Source of the DNA: Rhynchospora pubera | Taxonomy: Eukaryota > Streptophyta > Magnoliopsida > Poales > Cyperaceae | NCBI GenBank assembly: GCA_028095005.1 | Contig: CM051459.1 | Coordinates: 198,005,902-198,069,901 of the forward strand | Length of the DNA: 64,000 nt | Direction: 5' to 3' | In this document: piece by piece, positions 1 to 12,676 of the stretch | Position numbering within the stretch: the stretch's first letter is position 1 | How the letters are laid out: each line of letters opens with the position of its first letter | The notes under the pieces: generated by a model | Database searches by the model: none | The model's input: only the letters and a program-made list of their open reading frames with translations | Told to the model about the DNA's origin: nothing | Translations under genes and position numbers: made by a program

Positions 1-719
1 TCCTCTCTAAGCACACGATCAACACCTTAGATTTCCTCTTTAGACAGGTTGAACTCTTAAATTTGTTTAATTTTGTTTCCATAATCAAACTTACTGATTT
101 CAATTTAATGATAATTTCAGTTTGAAAAATACCATAGAAGTATGCTTATGCTGGTCATTTTGAAAAACTTTAAAGATAATTTTTAGTTCCTTAAATTCAA
201 TTCATTAGAAATCTTTCTTTTTGTACAGTCTATTACTTAAACATGCAATCAAGTAAGTTCCTTTTTTTATAATAAAAATTGACCAATTTTGCTCTTTCAA
301 AAGTTTTTCTGGTAATTAGTGAGACAGCTCTAGAGCATAACTAAAGATGTAATTTTTTTTTTGTTGAATTATCAACTGTAGGTGGAATCAACGAAATGTA
401 GGTCATGCTTTACCCATTTGTTACATATTAAAGTGTTGTGCATATTTTGGCTCTATTGGATCACTTTGAGATCTCAATGTCGACAAGGTGTTAGATTATA
501 TCTTTTTCAATGATATAATACGAATTTAGTGAATGAAATTTAAGTTTCTAATATTTTGTTAGGCTTCAGAATAAAGATGGCTCCTTTTCCGGAGATATCT
601 TAGGGGATGTTGACAAAAAGTTAGTATGAAATCTCCTTTTTTTTTTTGCCAATGATTAATTTACCAGAATTTATATTACCACTTTACCAGAATGACCACA
701 AGTAAAATATCAGTTAACA
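1..719. other. AT-rich stretch, no gene recognised
   Basis: No long reading frame, RNA gene or clear transposon end is visible. It leads into a short repeat-coding ORF at 720-821, so it could be intron or upstream sequence of a decayed gene, but nothing shows that directly. Confidence 0.4.
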
Positions 720-821
720 ATGCTTGAACCAGTATCAGCAATGCAAGTTGAACCAGTATCAGCAATGCAAGTTGAACCAGTATCAGCAATTCAAGCTGAA
801 CCAGTGTTTGAACTATTGTAG
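720..821 (+). repeat. 24-bp tandem repeat encoding an octapeptide
   Basis: Three near-perfect copies of a 24-bp unit (core TTGAACCAGTATCAGCAATG) are followed by a partial copy. The period is a multiple of three. One frame opens with ATG at 720 and reads EPVSAMQV repeatedly until TAG at 819-821, giving a 33-residue ORF. It may be the last exon of an unrecognised or decayed gene, or a chance minisatellite. No family was recognised. Confidence 0.5.
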
Positions 822-3586
822 TTTATAAGTATCGCAGGTTAAATTCCTTTAAGCCCGTGAATGAATTTTTGAGGATACAATGAAATGGATACTACAAGAA
901 TTCGTTGTATTTGCGAGAATTTAAAAAAGATTTGTCCCGTGGACGTATCGACGGGAATAATCGTTTGGGAGGAAAGATCGACGGGAATAGAATCCTCGTA
1001 ATTGCCCTCCTAGCGAATAATCCGAATGCGCGAGTAAGCCTCGGGAATACTTTTAACGAGATAAAATTGCAAATATTGCCGTGGATAACTAACCTCGGAG
1101 ATATAAAGTTCGCAAGCCACCCTGGCGATTCGAAACTGTAGTTACACCATGGACTTATGCACGGGAATACTTATACACGGGGAAAATATGAATTATCCCG
1201 CCATTTTGACGTAGCACTCTTCCTCGGCAATAAGTTTTATTTCATTTCCACCCCTGATATTTTTACCAATTATGCTACTGAGAATATTTACTAATTCATG
1301 TTCTATGTACCAGTTATACCCATACCATATGATAAAACTGAAAGAGAACAATAAAAAATTATTCAATAAACTATTGTTAAAATTCACAACATTTTCACAA
1401 AAAAAAAACAAAGATAGCAAGCACGACATTCACAATATGGTAACATCTGTCAATAATAATAATACCCTTATATTCCTATACATCTTCATAAAAAACTAAA
1501 AAGTCCTATATCATCAACATATGTTAGTTACCTATCCAAATTTTCACTATTCAATTGTGTACTAAATTGGCGTCGCCCAACAAGTCATTGTAGACATCTC
1601 TGTTTCAACATTGCCATCTATTGCTAGCTGCACCCTCATTTCTATATGCAGCCCATCGCAAGCTGCACTGCCTATAGTTATGTCAAAAGGTATTATGAGT
1701 GATGAAATGTCTAGAATATTATTAAAGTATTAAATTCAAATCAAGTATAACAACAATACTATTTCAAATTTGATTGTATGTTAAATCCAAACTATCAAGA
1801 TTCATACAATTGTGTTAGATACCCATTGTCAATTGTTAAATTCCTATATACACTGCTAATAAAAATATGATTTGAATTGTGATGCACATTTTTGTCAGAT
1901 CCAAACAATTTTTAGACCCGACTAGAAAAAGGTCCCTATAACCCCCTCACTTCCACATGTTGTGATTTTGAAACCATTTACTTCCCACTCAAATATTATT
2001 CTTATAAATACTAAGTAGCAGTTAGGCAGAACACCATAAGTATATAAATTACTTGAAAAAACTTACTTTGCACTTGTCAATGCCGATAAACTCAACTGGT
2101 AAATGTTCATAAATCAACGTACTCCTCCTGTTGATGTCACTAAAAATAGAATAAACATACAAAATGAAAAGAATAGCATAATGTGATAAGCAAACCAATT
2201 TTGAGTAGCCTTTTGTAATTTTTCTTGTAGTGGGCATATTTTTAGTTTTTTGGCTTGCAAGTGAAAGAGATCTGAAGTTTTTTTGTGCCAAAATTTACAA
2301 TGCAAGACAATAACCAATGCCAAAAGATAATAAAGGCACATGATATGAACTTATATAAACCTTCTCATCTGTAATTTGTTGACGATCTGATATTTAGCTG
2401 TATGGGCACTTCTCCACGATCAATCTGTGGTTAATGCATTCATTCAAAACTTAACTTAATAACAAACAAGTAAAAGTCATTGCTGAAAGAAAGATAAAAT
2501 TAAGTTAATTCTACATAATTGCATGTAGGAGCTTGTCTAAGCTTGTTAGTTCTAAAGTGCAACCAAAACTACTGTCCTAGTTTATGGAAAATTGATTAGC
2601 AAGGATTCAATTAAGTTGGTCATAAAATACAATTAAGTTAGATATGGCATATTTTATTTGACTTGTTGTTTACCTCTAAATTTTGCCACGTGAGAGAATT
2701 TCAACAGTTCACAAGGCGGTGAAAATGGGGCCCATCAATGTATGCCGGGTCCAGATTCTCAGAAGAAGGGGGTCAACTTTTGAAGCAAAAGATGCTTCTG
2801 CACTAAAACCATAATATCGATATTAATATTAAAAATAATACAGTTTGTCATGCGACTGTGTTAATTTGATATTTAATATTCAATATTAATAGGAGAAAAG
2901 GTGATATAAATATCATGGATGATTGGACAAAGCAAGGAGTTAGAAGGAAGCAGCAAGGATGCGAGAATAAATTAATTATGTGAATTATTCTATAAACTTT
3001 AGAAAATTCATTTAATTAATCTAAAATTCTAAAAAATGGAAAACTCATGACCATCTGGTGCTCCGCATTTTTATGAAGAAGTGTGCTAAATTTTATGCCG
3101 AAATAACGAAGAGAAAGGCTCCAATTAATTTTTCAAAGAAAAGCAAAAAATCAAACAATTATTGAAATTCAATTAAAGCTGAAAATGGACAGCTCCATTA
3201 AGACGGAAATGGAGAGGTTCGGACAACAACCTTCTTCTCCAATCTGTTTTGCCCATCGACCTCTTCACAAGTGTCGAGCCATGATTGGCTCTCTCCCACT
3301 CGACCCCACTCGCCAGCGCCTCAGTTCGTAACAGATGGCGACCCCTGATTCGCTCTCGCATTGGACCCCACCCTCAACGAAAATGAAAAGAAGGAGAGAA
3401 ATCGGAGGGAAGAGAGAGACGAAGCCCGTCTCTGACAAAACTCAATCCGGCGAACCTCGTCACCATTTTCGAAATTCTTGGTATCGTTGGAAAGCCTGCT
3501 TCAAGGAGAGTTTAACGGTGCTAATCTCAACCTCTATGGCAACCTAAGAGGCGTCAATTTTGATGAAGAAGCCCCGAAGCAGTGGG

Positions 3587-3700
3587 ATGGTGAAAACCAA
3601 AATTGAAGCCATTGGAGACATGGGAGCTCAGTGTGCTCGTGCATACATGTTTGTGAAAGTCATGAGAACAGGAATATGCATTCAATTGGGGTTAAAATGA
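3587..3700 (+). other. Small protein-like ORF of unknown identity
   Basis: A 37-codon frame runs from ATG at 3587 to TGA at 3698-3700 with protein-like composition (it includes MGAQCARAYMFVKVM). It follows a GC-richer stretch (3190-3560) that stands out from its AT-rich surroundings and could be a captured or decayed exon. No family was recognised and there is no promoter evidence. Confidence 0.2.
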
Positions 3701-4689
3701 AGTAATGTAATGAAAACACCTATTGGTGCCATGACTGGTCAACTATCGGTCAAACATTGCATAACAATAGTCAACAAGTTCAATTGAGTAATGAGGCATG
3801 TTAAACATGGTACTTAGATGTTGTAATGATGGAATTAACTGATGGTGCAACTTAAAGTTCACTGTTTATCTTCTTCCCCAAAATTAGTAAAAAATGACAA
3901 AATTAAAGGGTAAAAAAGGGAATCACAGTCTCCTCTCACTGGTCCCCTCCTAAAACTATGTCTCCTCCACAAATTGACTTGAGACGTGGCTCATTCCTCT
4001 CCATCTACTGTTGCTCTCAATTGCTTATCTCTCAAGCATCTTTGTTGATCATTGGATGAGAATCAAAGGCTCGAGATGAAACTGAAGTGAAGTAAACCTG
4101 ACCCTGCCGCCTCTTTTGTAATTGATGCTCAACCATTAGATGGCAATCAACCATTAGATGAGTTCCAACACATATACTCCTTCTGGCGCCAAGGGCATCC
4201 AGGAGATTGGAAAAGTTAAAGCAACAATCCTAGTTATACAACTTCTCACTCAAACTGCCAAATGGCATATGGCCCCACATGCCAGACTAATTAAACCAAT
4301 AATATGATGCCACCACGCTTGCTGACCTCTTCAAGTTGAAATCGGTAAAAATAGGTCAGTAATGTTAAGCTCAAAGAAAATCAAAATCAAGGCTGCAAAT
4401 GAAACAACGGCAGCCATAATCACTCGAAGCCAAAACTTGTAGCCAACATGGCATAAGTGAGAAGTAATAAGCCCACATCATCATGCCACTGCCCCATGCC
4501 TGGTGAGCATCAAGTGCCACTTGTCAATTAGCAATTGGAAGGTGAATTGAGCAGTGAAGAAGGGAAGTGAGACAAGGATGCAAAAAGTAAGTCGGCTCAC
4601 CAACTCTTCATCATAGCCATCAATTAAGGTTCAGGAAATTGAGAAGCTGCCATGTGTCAAGATGAATGAAGATGGAAACCCTAAACTAT

Positions 4690-5135
4690 GCCTATAAAAG
4701 AAGCTGAAGATGGAAGATTAGGGCGGCACTTTGGAGAAACACACTAAGGTGCTGCCAAAATCATTTTAGAAAAAGGCTTATAAGAAAAAAAAGATTTTGT
4801 AGAAAAGGTGAGAAGAAAAACAATTGTACTGTTCTTTTGTTGATGAATAAAAGAAATCTCCTTTTCTCTCTTCTTTTCTTCCTTTCTGGTCTTGTTTGTT
4901 TCCTTGTTTTTTGCTTGTTTCTGTTGCAACTAAACACTAGTTCCTAAAAGAGTCCTTAGATCACTTGTTAACACTGTTTTGGGGCTTAGAGACATGAGTG
5001 AGGGGTGCTTGCCTGAGAGCGCACACTCACAAGTGTTGATGAGTTCTGTAATACTCTAAAAATGACTAAAATGAAGTTATATCACAGAGCAGGGCCTTAT
5101 GCATGGGGGGTGCTTGCCAGAGAGCGTACACCCAT
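4690..5135 (+). mobile_element. LTR/leader-like remnant
   Basis: A TATA-like TATAAAAG (4693-4700) is followed by a leader-like A-rich and T-rich stretch with an AATAAAAG signal near 4846. Two direct copies of a GGGGTGCTTGCC-GAGAGCG-ACAC block follow, about 105 bp apart (near 5000 and 5105). This resembles the transcribed part of a plant LTR. No matching second LTR, primer-binding site or coding domain was found, so it is at best a fragment. Confidence 0.3.
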
Positions 5136-6067
5136 GTCTTTGGTCATGTTCCAGTATATACTTAGTTGCCTTAACTGTCATGCACAAAACTAAATAGCAT
5201 AAGTAGCTGAACTTAGTAAAAACATAATAGAATAAAGTCCTGGGTATGTATGCAAAAGGATCTATGTCTAGTGGTAAAAGGAAGACTATAATATGCAGAA
5301 ACAAGGTTTACTTTGCTAAAAAAAAAAGAGAACTATAGTTAAGGTCTATTTTGCAAAAAAAACACACATAACTATGACTGGACCTATGTTGCTAAAAAAA
5401 TATATATATAATAACTAAATATCATGCATTCTGTGAAATATATTTTAAAGTAATTAAAAGAGCTTTGATTTAGCCTTACTAGTGACTGTCCAAATTAGAG
5501 TTAAAAGAAAAAAAATATGATAAAAAGAACTTTTAATAATAAAAATATAGAGGGACTAAGTTAAAAATGGGTCAGCCTACTGGAATAAAAGTTATGTGGC
5601 TTCTTAAAAAATGATCATTTGTCAAGGCAGGCATATTAAGAGAAGAATGACACGTCCACAATATTTTATCTTTTTTTTTTAAAAAGTAGCAAGCATATAC
5701 ACATATGCAGTGACAATGATAATCATGAGTCTAAAGATGAGTTTTAAAAAGGCATTAGTGTGTGTTTCCTGTCCAACAGAATTAATGTGATGAATTAAGG
5801 CTTATTATGTTAGTCATATAGAAGTAGTTGTTAAGTTCAAGTCTAAAAAAAATGAAATGTTAAATATCCACCTGAGGTAGTGTTATAATTTCTATATGGT
5901 GCCACTGGTAAAAAGGAAGTAGAAACGTTCTTGTCATGGAATCACTTTGTAATGAATTTGGTTAATAGTGTGTGTCAGAACTCAGAACCACCATCAATGT
6001 CCTGTAAAACCTTCAAATCGAGCCAACATGAGCCCAGGTTAATGTGTTAAGCCATTTCAGTTGTTGA

Positions 6068-6627
6068 TTGTGCCCTGAGGATGTTAAAATTGGGGTGAAT
6101 GTCACTGACAAAAGTTGGATGCTAAGTGACGAGTTTGTCGAACTAAAACCAGACCCAGGACCCCAAGTCATGGCCGAAATTGCGAAGCCTGTACCTTCAA
6201 TTGTCATCGTAAGCAACTCAGGGAAACTCCATGATGCTCAATCAGTGCTACCCAACGAGGAATCATCATCAACATGCCTCAATTTGACACCTCAATCCAC
6301 CGTCAGACCATGACTATGATGAAGGTAAAGCGCGCCCAATCGAAGGACGTAACTAAAATTGAGGACAGAACCAAAGAGAGGATGAGGAGGCGATCCTGCA
6401 GAGCCTGGCCACAGTCGAAATGGCGACCGGAATGGCAGAGTCAACGTCAACCGTTGTCAGGTCAACAAAAGCGGAGAAGACACGGAAGGGGGAGATGGAA
6501 ATCGAAAGAGGGAAGTAAGATGAGTCCGGTGTACGATCTCGAGCATAGACCAAGTGGCTCGGCTGATTCCCAACCCCAGCAATCTGAAAAGATCTTCTGT
6601 GGCAGCCACAGTGCAGCGGGTCACTGA
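6068..6627 (+). other. Two overlapping ORFs of unknown function
   Basis: An 81-codon frame (6068-6313) overlaps a 117-codon frame (6274-6627). The first has a protein-like composition. The second is very rich in Arg, Gln and Ser and may be a nucleic-acid-binding remnant or a chance frame. They sit among decayed repeats inside the possible CACTA-like region. No domain was recognised, and a retroelement gag relic is a guess only. Confidence 0.25.
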
Positions 6628-7039
6628 ACGACAAACAGCAAAACAGCAAATCGCAACCAATCATAAAATTCTGCAGAACTGAAAACTTCAAAAGTGCATT
6701 AAAAATATCTAGAAAATTAGAAAAATTCTCATAAAATATCAAAACGTCAAGAAAAATATGAAGAACATTTTGATATATCATGTCATGGTCAAACATAAAA
6801 ATATAAAACACTTTAAAATTAAAGTCTAAAAGAATCTTTAAAATGGTAATAATAAATTCACATGATTAAGTTAGACATTAATTTTCTTAACAAAATCTTT
6901 TGAACATTTCATGTTCTGGACAGCAGGTACACTTGGACAAAAAAAATGTTCTAGACAACAGGTACAATCAAATACTATAGCCTGCAAACAAACAACAAAA
7001 ATATCACAATAAAGATAAAAAAATATATATATACATAAA

Positions 7040-7305
7040 TTCAAAATGCAAACTCAATAGTGCAAATTTAAAATTCCAAAATAAAAAGAAGATACAAACT
7101 CAAAAGTCCAAATTCAAAAGTCTAAACTTAAAAGTGTGAACCTTAAAGCGCAAACTCAAAAATCCAAATTTAAATGTCCAAACTCAGAAGTTTAAACTCC
7201 AAAAGGCAACTTAAAACTGCAAATTTAAAAGTCCGAATTCCAAGAGCAAAACTCAAGAATTCAAACTTAAAAATTCAAAACTCAAAATTCAAAATTCGTT
7301 GACTG
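7040..7305. repeat. Degenerate ~13-bp minisatellite
   Basis: About twenty imperfect copies of a 12-15-bp unit of the type YCAAAYTYAAAAGT follow each other, giving a strongly purine/C-biased tract with almost no G. It has no coding potential. Confidence 0.6.
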
Positions 7306-9330
7306 GGCGACCAGAAGAAAAGTCAATCGATGGCATCACAAAAGTTTTTGTCAAGAGGAGGCATAGTGCATCTGTACTCGAGACTTGAACGAAAACCCCA
7401 AAAATCTCTAAATCCCCGAACGATTGAGGACTGATCTAGGATACCTAAATTTCCTAGTATCAAGCTCAAAAATCTGAGTGACGGCACCAAGCCCTACCCA
7501 GCAAAGTAAAGTCAACCCAAAGTGTCTCAAAACTGTGACCAAAGAATCTGACCTAGTGCAATAATTTTCATTGTTCATGTTTGATATTGAATGTTTTCAT
7601 TGCATTATTTCAATTCTTGACTATTTTGTGTTGCCTTCATTTAGACCCCACCAAACGCTAGTCATCAAAATAAAATAAAACTGACTCCGATTGCTTTTAA
7701 TGCCTAATCATTTGATTATTCCCGATCTAGAGGTGCTCTTGTCTGATTCCCAACTCGGACTCAGACCGGAGGTAATTAACAGCAGGGGCTTGCGCCTGCT
7801 GGAAGGAAAGGACCTACACACAAACAATCAACTCTTGAGGTCCCTAGGGTCGCATTGCTATCTTTCGTTCGTAAAACGGGTAGTGGTGTTCAAATTCTAG
7901 GGGACTCAAGGGGTATCTGATCCGTATTTTCTTCGCCCCATAGAGGACTATCTGATCTTCTGTGGTTGGACTGAAAAAGTGCGAGACACTTGTATATTCA
8001 ACATAATATTATTATGATATATAAACAGTTATATCCATGTATAAATTTGTCATACCTTGTCATAACAGGATTGTCGAAATTGGGACCACAGTTACTAGGG
8101 AAGAACATATTCCTGTTTCCTATGAATATTGTGTCTTTCACGTGTTGCCGTTGGCAAATATTGAAGAAGGTGTAGACATGCTTTTGGAAATTCAACATAG
8201 ATAAAAAAACAACAAACTAATTGATTACACCATATAGTCCCAACAATCATTTGAATTTTTTAAATATTGCTCAAATTAAGAAAATGATAGTAAATAATAA
8301 AATTTCTATCAGTGTGGTACTTTCCCACCTGAACCTCAAAAAAAAAAGAAAATGGTAGTAAAATGCTAGAATATTTTTAAAAAAATGAGAGGCATTAAAA
8401 AAATTACGTTTGGGTACTTATAATCCAATTCGGCTAGATATGTCCACACTATTGCATCAGCAAAATTCATTAGTCAGTAACTTAGTTGAAGAATAAGAGA
8501 TTCTAAATATAAATTAAAATTTGCATTCCGAAACTATTAATTAGTATAACAGAATTAGGATTAACACAAAGATTCACAGCATGATACTTTACCTTTTCTT
8601 TAATACTACTGATTGTTCAAAATGAGAACATGAGATGAGCAATATACTACTGAGTACTGACTTTCAACTTTGGCATTAGTCATCAAATATCTTAATTAGA
8701 TGAGATTTAAACAACCCATCAAACATTTAGTCCTAAATAATCTAACTTTAATTCTCTGCTAATGTAATACTAAATAATGCCCAACATTTAGCAACTGTAA
8801 GTATGTCAACCATCTTTCTGTCTCTAAATCGCATTGAAACAAATATCACAAGTCAATTGTCAAAAAATATTATTTTTATAAGATTAGACTCTAATACCAG
8901 TGATTGAAAATCGATGAAGACATGCTCAGTAGCGCAACTGGAGAAGTAGACCGATGTTTTGCGAGACGAGTCGAAGAAACGAAGACATGCACCGAAGTCT
9001 CAACGGACACAGGAGGTCCGGTGTTAGGGGCACAAGAGTCAGCGACAAAAGGGAGTTAGGGTTTGTAAATTAGAAAAAATGAGGGGAGAAGAGAGGGAGA
9101 AGTGGGGTCGAGAAAGAGAGAATGAGAGGAGGGTTGTGTGGTGAGGTGGCGGCCGGGTAGAAGGATGGCGGAGCCGACACTCCGGCGTAGTAGAGATAAG
9201 AGAGAGGGGATCGGAAGAGAAGGGCTCACGACTCGCGCAACCCCTCCTCCGAACAGGGATTCCGATCTGATCTCCAAGTCCAAGTTTTTATAAATAGTAA
9301 TTGTCCTTTTAAAATTTGATGTCTTTCTCA
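7306..9330. other. Decayed repeat-like DNA, no gene
   Basis: No credible exon is seen. 7440-7960 has the GC-richer look of an old LTR or leader. 8200-8900 is AT-rich spacer. 8890-9300 is purine-rich on the + strand and produces only shadow frames. Confidence 0.3.
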
Positions 9331-9509
9331 TTCGTTTTTTAATTTTATCTTTAGTAATGCTATTTTATTCATTCCCGAGGAAATAAACAAATGTTTCGCC
9401 GAGTAAGTTTGGTCTTCCCCGTTTTTGCCTTATTATTCCCGTGGATAGTTAAACTATCCACGGCAATCAAATTTCAATCCACGGGAATAATCAAAATTCT
9501 TGTAGTAAT

Positions 9510-10545
9510 GCAAAACCTGTGTTGGAAATACTATTTTTAGAATTGAAATTTTGTAAACTTTATATGTATTTCTTACATACCTGAATTTGTGTGTTTTTTT
9601 ATGAAGGTATTAAAATTTAGGTCCATTATTCAAATGAGATTGAAGATTCGACAGAAGTTAGTGTCAAAAATTATTTTGCAGCCTTGCTTATTGAAATTGC
9701 AGGAGTTTGATGCAGCAAATATTCCAATATGGCCTCTTACTGTCTTGCTTATTGAAATGACAAAGGTGTATTTATATGTCATAATTCATGTAGTGCCATT
9801 TTAATTCAAGTAAACAGAATCAAAGGTTGTATACAAATATAATATATATATTCTATGTAGTTGGAAAAAAAAAATTTGAGCTGTGCTAAAAGAAATTACC
9901 ATATCAGGTTATAAGACAAGAGACTGAAATTAATGCACTCGGCTTATATCATGCAGGTATACATATGTCCTCTTTGTATTGACATACATATATTCTCATG
10001 ATATATGTCAAAAATGTACAAACCGAATGTATGGAGCTGTTTCTAAAGAAGGCACTTCCTCAGGTGAGTTGGCATATCCTTCTCTTTGCTCTCTCACATT
10101 TCTGTTTCTTTCTCCAAATTGAAGTGCCATAACTTTTTTCTTACACAAATTTTTAGGTTGCTATTGCAATGCGCTGCACTGTGACAAACATGATTGGAAC
10201 ACCTCCCCCACAATTTTTTGTTGTTACCGTTACAATGGTGATTTCTGTAACTATTATTTTTATATTTTTGTATAATTGTTCAAATTTGCAGAGAATCTGA
10301 CACAACTTATATTTCAAAGGTTGCTGATGATATAGTAAATGATTCTTTGAATGTGTATTCATCTTTATCAGCGTAATAAATTAATAACTAACTTTATCAA
10401 TCTATCTAGGCTTTTGAATATAAATATATAAATGATAATAATTTCATTAGCAAAACATACATAAAGGAGTAATTTTGAGTCGTTGAAAAATATAAAAATT
10501 TGGGTGTATATGCAACCATGGAGCAAATAATAATCTATAATATCT
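9510..10545. other. AT-rich stretch, possible exon relics
   Basis: A 71-codon frame (9589-9804) and short pieces around 10020 and 10155 look mildly protein-like and have splice-like borders, but no family was recognised. It could be a decayed gene or part of an old transposon. Confidence 0.2.
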
Positions 10546-10553
10546 TTTAGCCA

Positions 10554-10674
10554 CTAAATGGCGGCGAAGCCGCCTCTCTCCATCTAGTTAATACTTAAAC
10601 TTGTAATTTTCTTGGTTCTCAATTTCATTTAGTCAAATTTTAGCCCCCGTCATTCTTCAATCCTGGCTTCGCCA
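10554..10674 (-). mobile_element. Remnant end of a CAGTGGCGAAGCC-type hAT MITE
   Basis: Read on the - strand, the right side begins AAGTGGCGAAGCCAGGATTG, nearly the same as the left terminus of the complete MITE at 24940-25623. The opposite end and the target duplication are not recognisable, so this is one end only. Confidence 0.5.
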
Positions 10675-10829
10675 CTTGATTAAAGCTGAAATATTTAGTA
10701 TTAAACAGCTAGAACAAAAATATGAGTCTTGCGAAGCAACCAAAAAGGTACAATTAGAAAAACAGAAGATGCACCAAATGAGATGACATTTTTTTCTTAA
10801 AAATAAATAAAGAATTTTCACAAATAAGT

Positions 10830-11030
10830 GCATTATTGTTATAAATGAATACAAATCATATAAATTAGATACATATCTTTGTCATTTATTGAAAGATTTC
10901 TTTCTTACTTATAAATAGAAGCTTGTAAATTGTATGTTGTATCCAAAAATTTGAGAATTAAGAAATAACATAAAGAAATATTTGTCTCTCTTTCTTCTTC
11001 CACTTTTTTTACAACACGTTATCAGCATGA
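10830..11030 (+). mobile_element. Copia-type LTR 3' end with primer-site-like motif
   Basis: A TATA-like CTTATAAATAGAAGC (about 10908) is followed, about 100 bp later, by TTTACAACACGTTATCAGCA (11009-11028). This arrangement, an LTR ending in ACA followed by CGTTATCAGCA, is common at the LTR/primer-site junction of plant copia elements. No coding region follows (11030-11530 is non-coding), so it is an isolated relic. Confidence 0.4.
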
Positions 11031-11552
11031 GTTGCTCTCTAGGAATCACAAAAGTCATTTTGACAAATGGAAGCATGTATAATACATCGCCTTATAAGTC
11101 TTTATACTCGTTTTGGAATTACATCTTAATTACACTAGGATCAAACTCTTGTGAATCATGTATTATTAAAATTAATCATAAGTGCGGAAGCTTATTTAAA
11201 TTATCCGGATCGCAATTGTGTTGAATAATTCTTTTACTTGAGAAAGACCTTCCAAAAAATCAAGATCACTCTTCTTTTAATTAATTTTCATTGTCTAAAT
11301 TTGAGAAAATAATTAACTCTAATTATTTGATAGATTAGTGAAAGAGCCTGCTACTGCTACAACGCATGTATGCACCACAAAACTCATGGATGTCAGTATT
11401 ATTGTCTCATGAGGAACGTACCCTTTTATATATTTTTTATTGATTAATTGAGATTTGTATAATTGGCGATGAAAAAAATAACAAATATATTTAGCACCTA
11501 CCAAATATAAATTTTACTATAAATTTATATGAGTAATATAACACCTATACAC

Positions 11553-11554
<2 letters not shown>

Positions 11555-11597
<43 letters not shown>
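11555..11597. repeat. (AT)n(AC)n microsatellite
   Basis: A run of alternating AT dinucleotides passes directly into alternating AC dinucleotides. Confidence 0.9.
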
Positions 11598-11792
11598 AGT
11601 ACATGCCAAATTTGGCACCTGTTCCCATTCCCAGACCCCACAACCTCAAACAACAATATTAAAGAAGTGTTAATTATTGCTTACAAAAGATTTGGATTCT
11701 ATGACCAGCCTATCATAGCATATACGTACCGGTATATATTAGGCTATGTATGTGCAGCAGACATTAATAAAAAAATTTATTTTTGGAATCAA

Positions 11793-12035
11793 GGTTTTTA
11801 CGGCGGTTATTAAACAAAACCGCTGTATGAAATATTTTTTTACGGCGGTTCTTTTAATAACAGCCATATAAAATCAGTGAATTTTTTTTCTGCACACTTT
11901 AACGGCGCCTATTGTTATTAACAGCCATAAATAAATTTCTTCCTATTTACTGAAATGCCACCGTGTATTTTTTACAACATCCTTTTAAAAAACAGCCGAA
12001 ATTAGGGCGCCGTTAAAAACTTTTTCTGTTGTAGT
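11793..12035 (-). mobile_element. CACTA-like element end
   Basis: Read on the - strand the right border starts ACTACAACAGAAAAAG, a CACTA-type terminus. It is followed inward by repeated subterminal motifs of the ACGGCGGTT, AACAGCC and GGCGCCGTTA type in both orientations. The opposite end is not visible and the first base of the CACTA motif is not conserved. Confidence 0.5.
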
Positions 12036-12299
12036 CGCATATATTTATTTCGTGGGCAAAATAAAGCTGCCGAAGAAATATTTAGAAATAGTGAAAAAGA
12101 TTGTGTTGACTTGACTTTTATGTTTATGTTTTATATCCTTTTCTTTTTACTTTCTATTATTTCTTCTAAACGTGCTCTTTCTTAAGCACATTTTTGTACT
12201 ACTATCTTCAATTTAGAAAGTGAGACTCGAGTCTTTAAATTTTTCTTAAGAAAACGAAAAGAAATAACAAAATGTTTACGCCAAGTGGAAAACATAAAA

Positions 12300-12637
12300 G
12301 CTGCCAGTAGGGGTGTCAACGGAACAGTTTCAGTTTTTGACGTTATGCTGTTTCGTTTATATTAAATGGAACGGTTTGTGGTATGAAATTTTATATCGTT
12401 TTCTAAACGAAACGGTATGTGGCATAGTTGGTTATGCCGTTTCGACCGTTTCAACCCCATTTCAAACCGTTTTATGTGTAATTTCTAAAGTGGAACGGTT
12501 GATGGCACATAAATTTGTTTCGTTTAATAAACGGAACGGTAAATGACATACCGATTTCATACCGTTTTTAAGTGGCACAGTAACGGCACGAGGCGAAACC
12601 GTGGTCGTTAACCACGTTAGGCACCCCTAGCTGCCAG
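12300..12637. mobile_element. Short hAT-type MITE with 8-bp TSD
   Basis: The element spans 12308-12629 (322 bp). Its ends are TAGGGGTGTCAACGG on the left and the inverse of TAGGGGTGCCTAACG on the right, typical of plant hAT termini. It is flanked by the perfect 8-bp direct repeat GCTGCCAG (12300-12307 and 12630-12637), the hAT target-duplication length. The interior repeats AAACGGAACGG and CCGTTT motifs in both orientations, as expected for subterminal transposase-binding sites. It has no coding capacity and lies directly beside the pararetrovirus fragment. Confidence 0.9.
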
Positions 12638-12676
12638 TGATATGTCTAGCAAAGTAGCAATTTGGTGATCGAGTTG

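Larger units (their letters stand above)
890..9509. mobile_element. Possible CACTA-like element or two CACTA-like ends
   Basis: The left end near 890 reads TACTACAAGAATT and the right end near 9507 is its inverse (AATTCTTGTAGTA), resembling the CACTACAAGAA terminus of En/Spm-type elements. Both ends carry short subterminal motifs of the cgGGAATAa and cccGTGGa type in both orientations (about 905-1200 and 9370-9490), as CACTA elements do. No transposase frame is readable inside and no clean 3-bp target duplication flanks the pair, so this may be one decayed 8.6-kb element or two ends brought together. The interior holds other decayed repeats, listed separately. The 78-codon frame at 905-1141 is a by-product of the subterminal repeats. 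Confidence 0.4.

Noticed and set aside
905..1141. 78-codon ORF
   Set aside because: Made of CACTA-like subterminal repeats; low-complexity pattern with no protein family signal.
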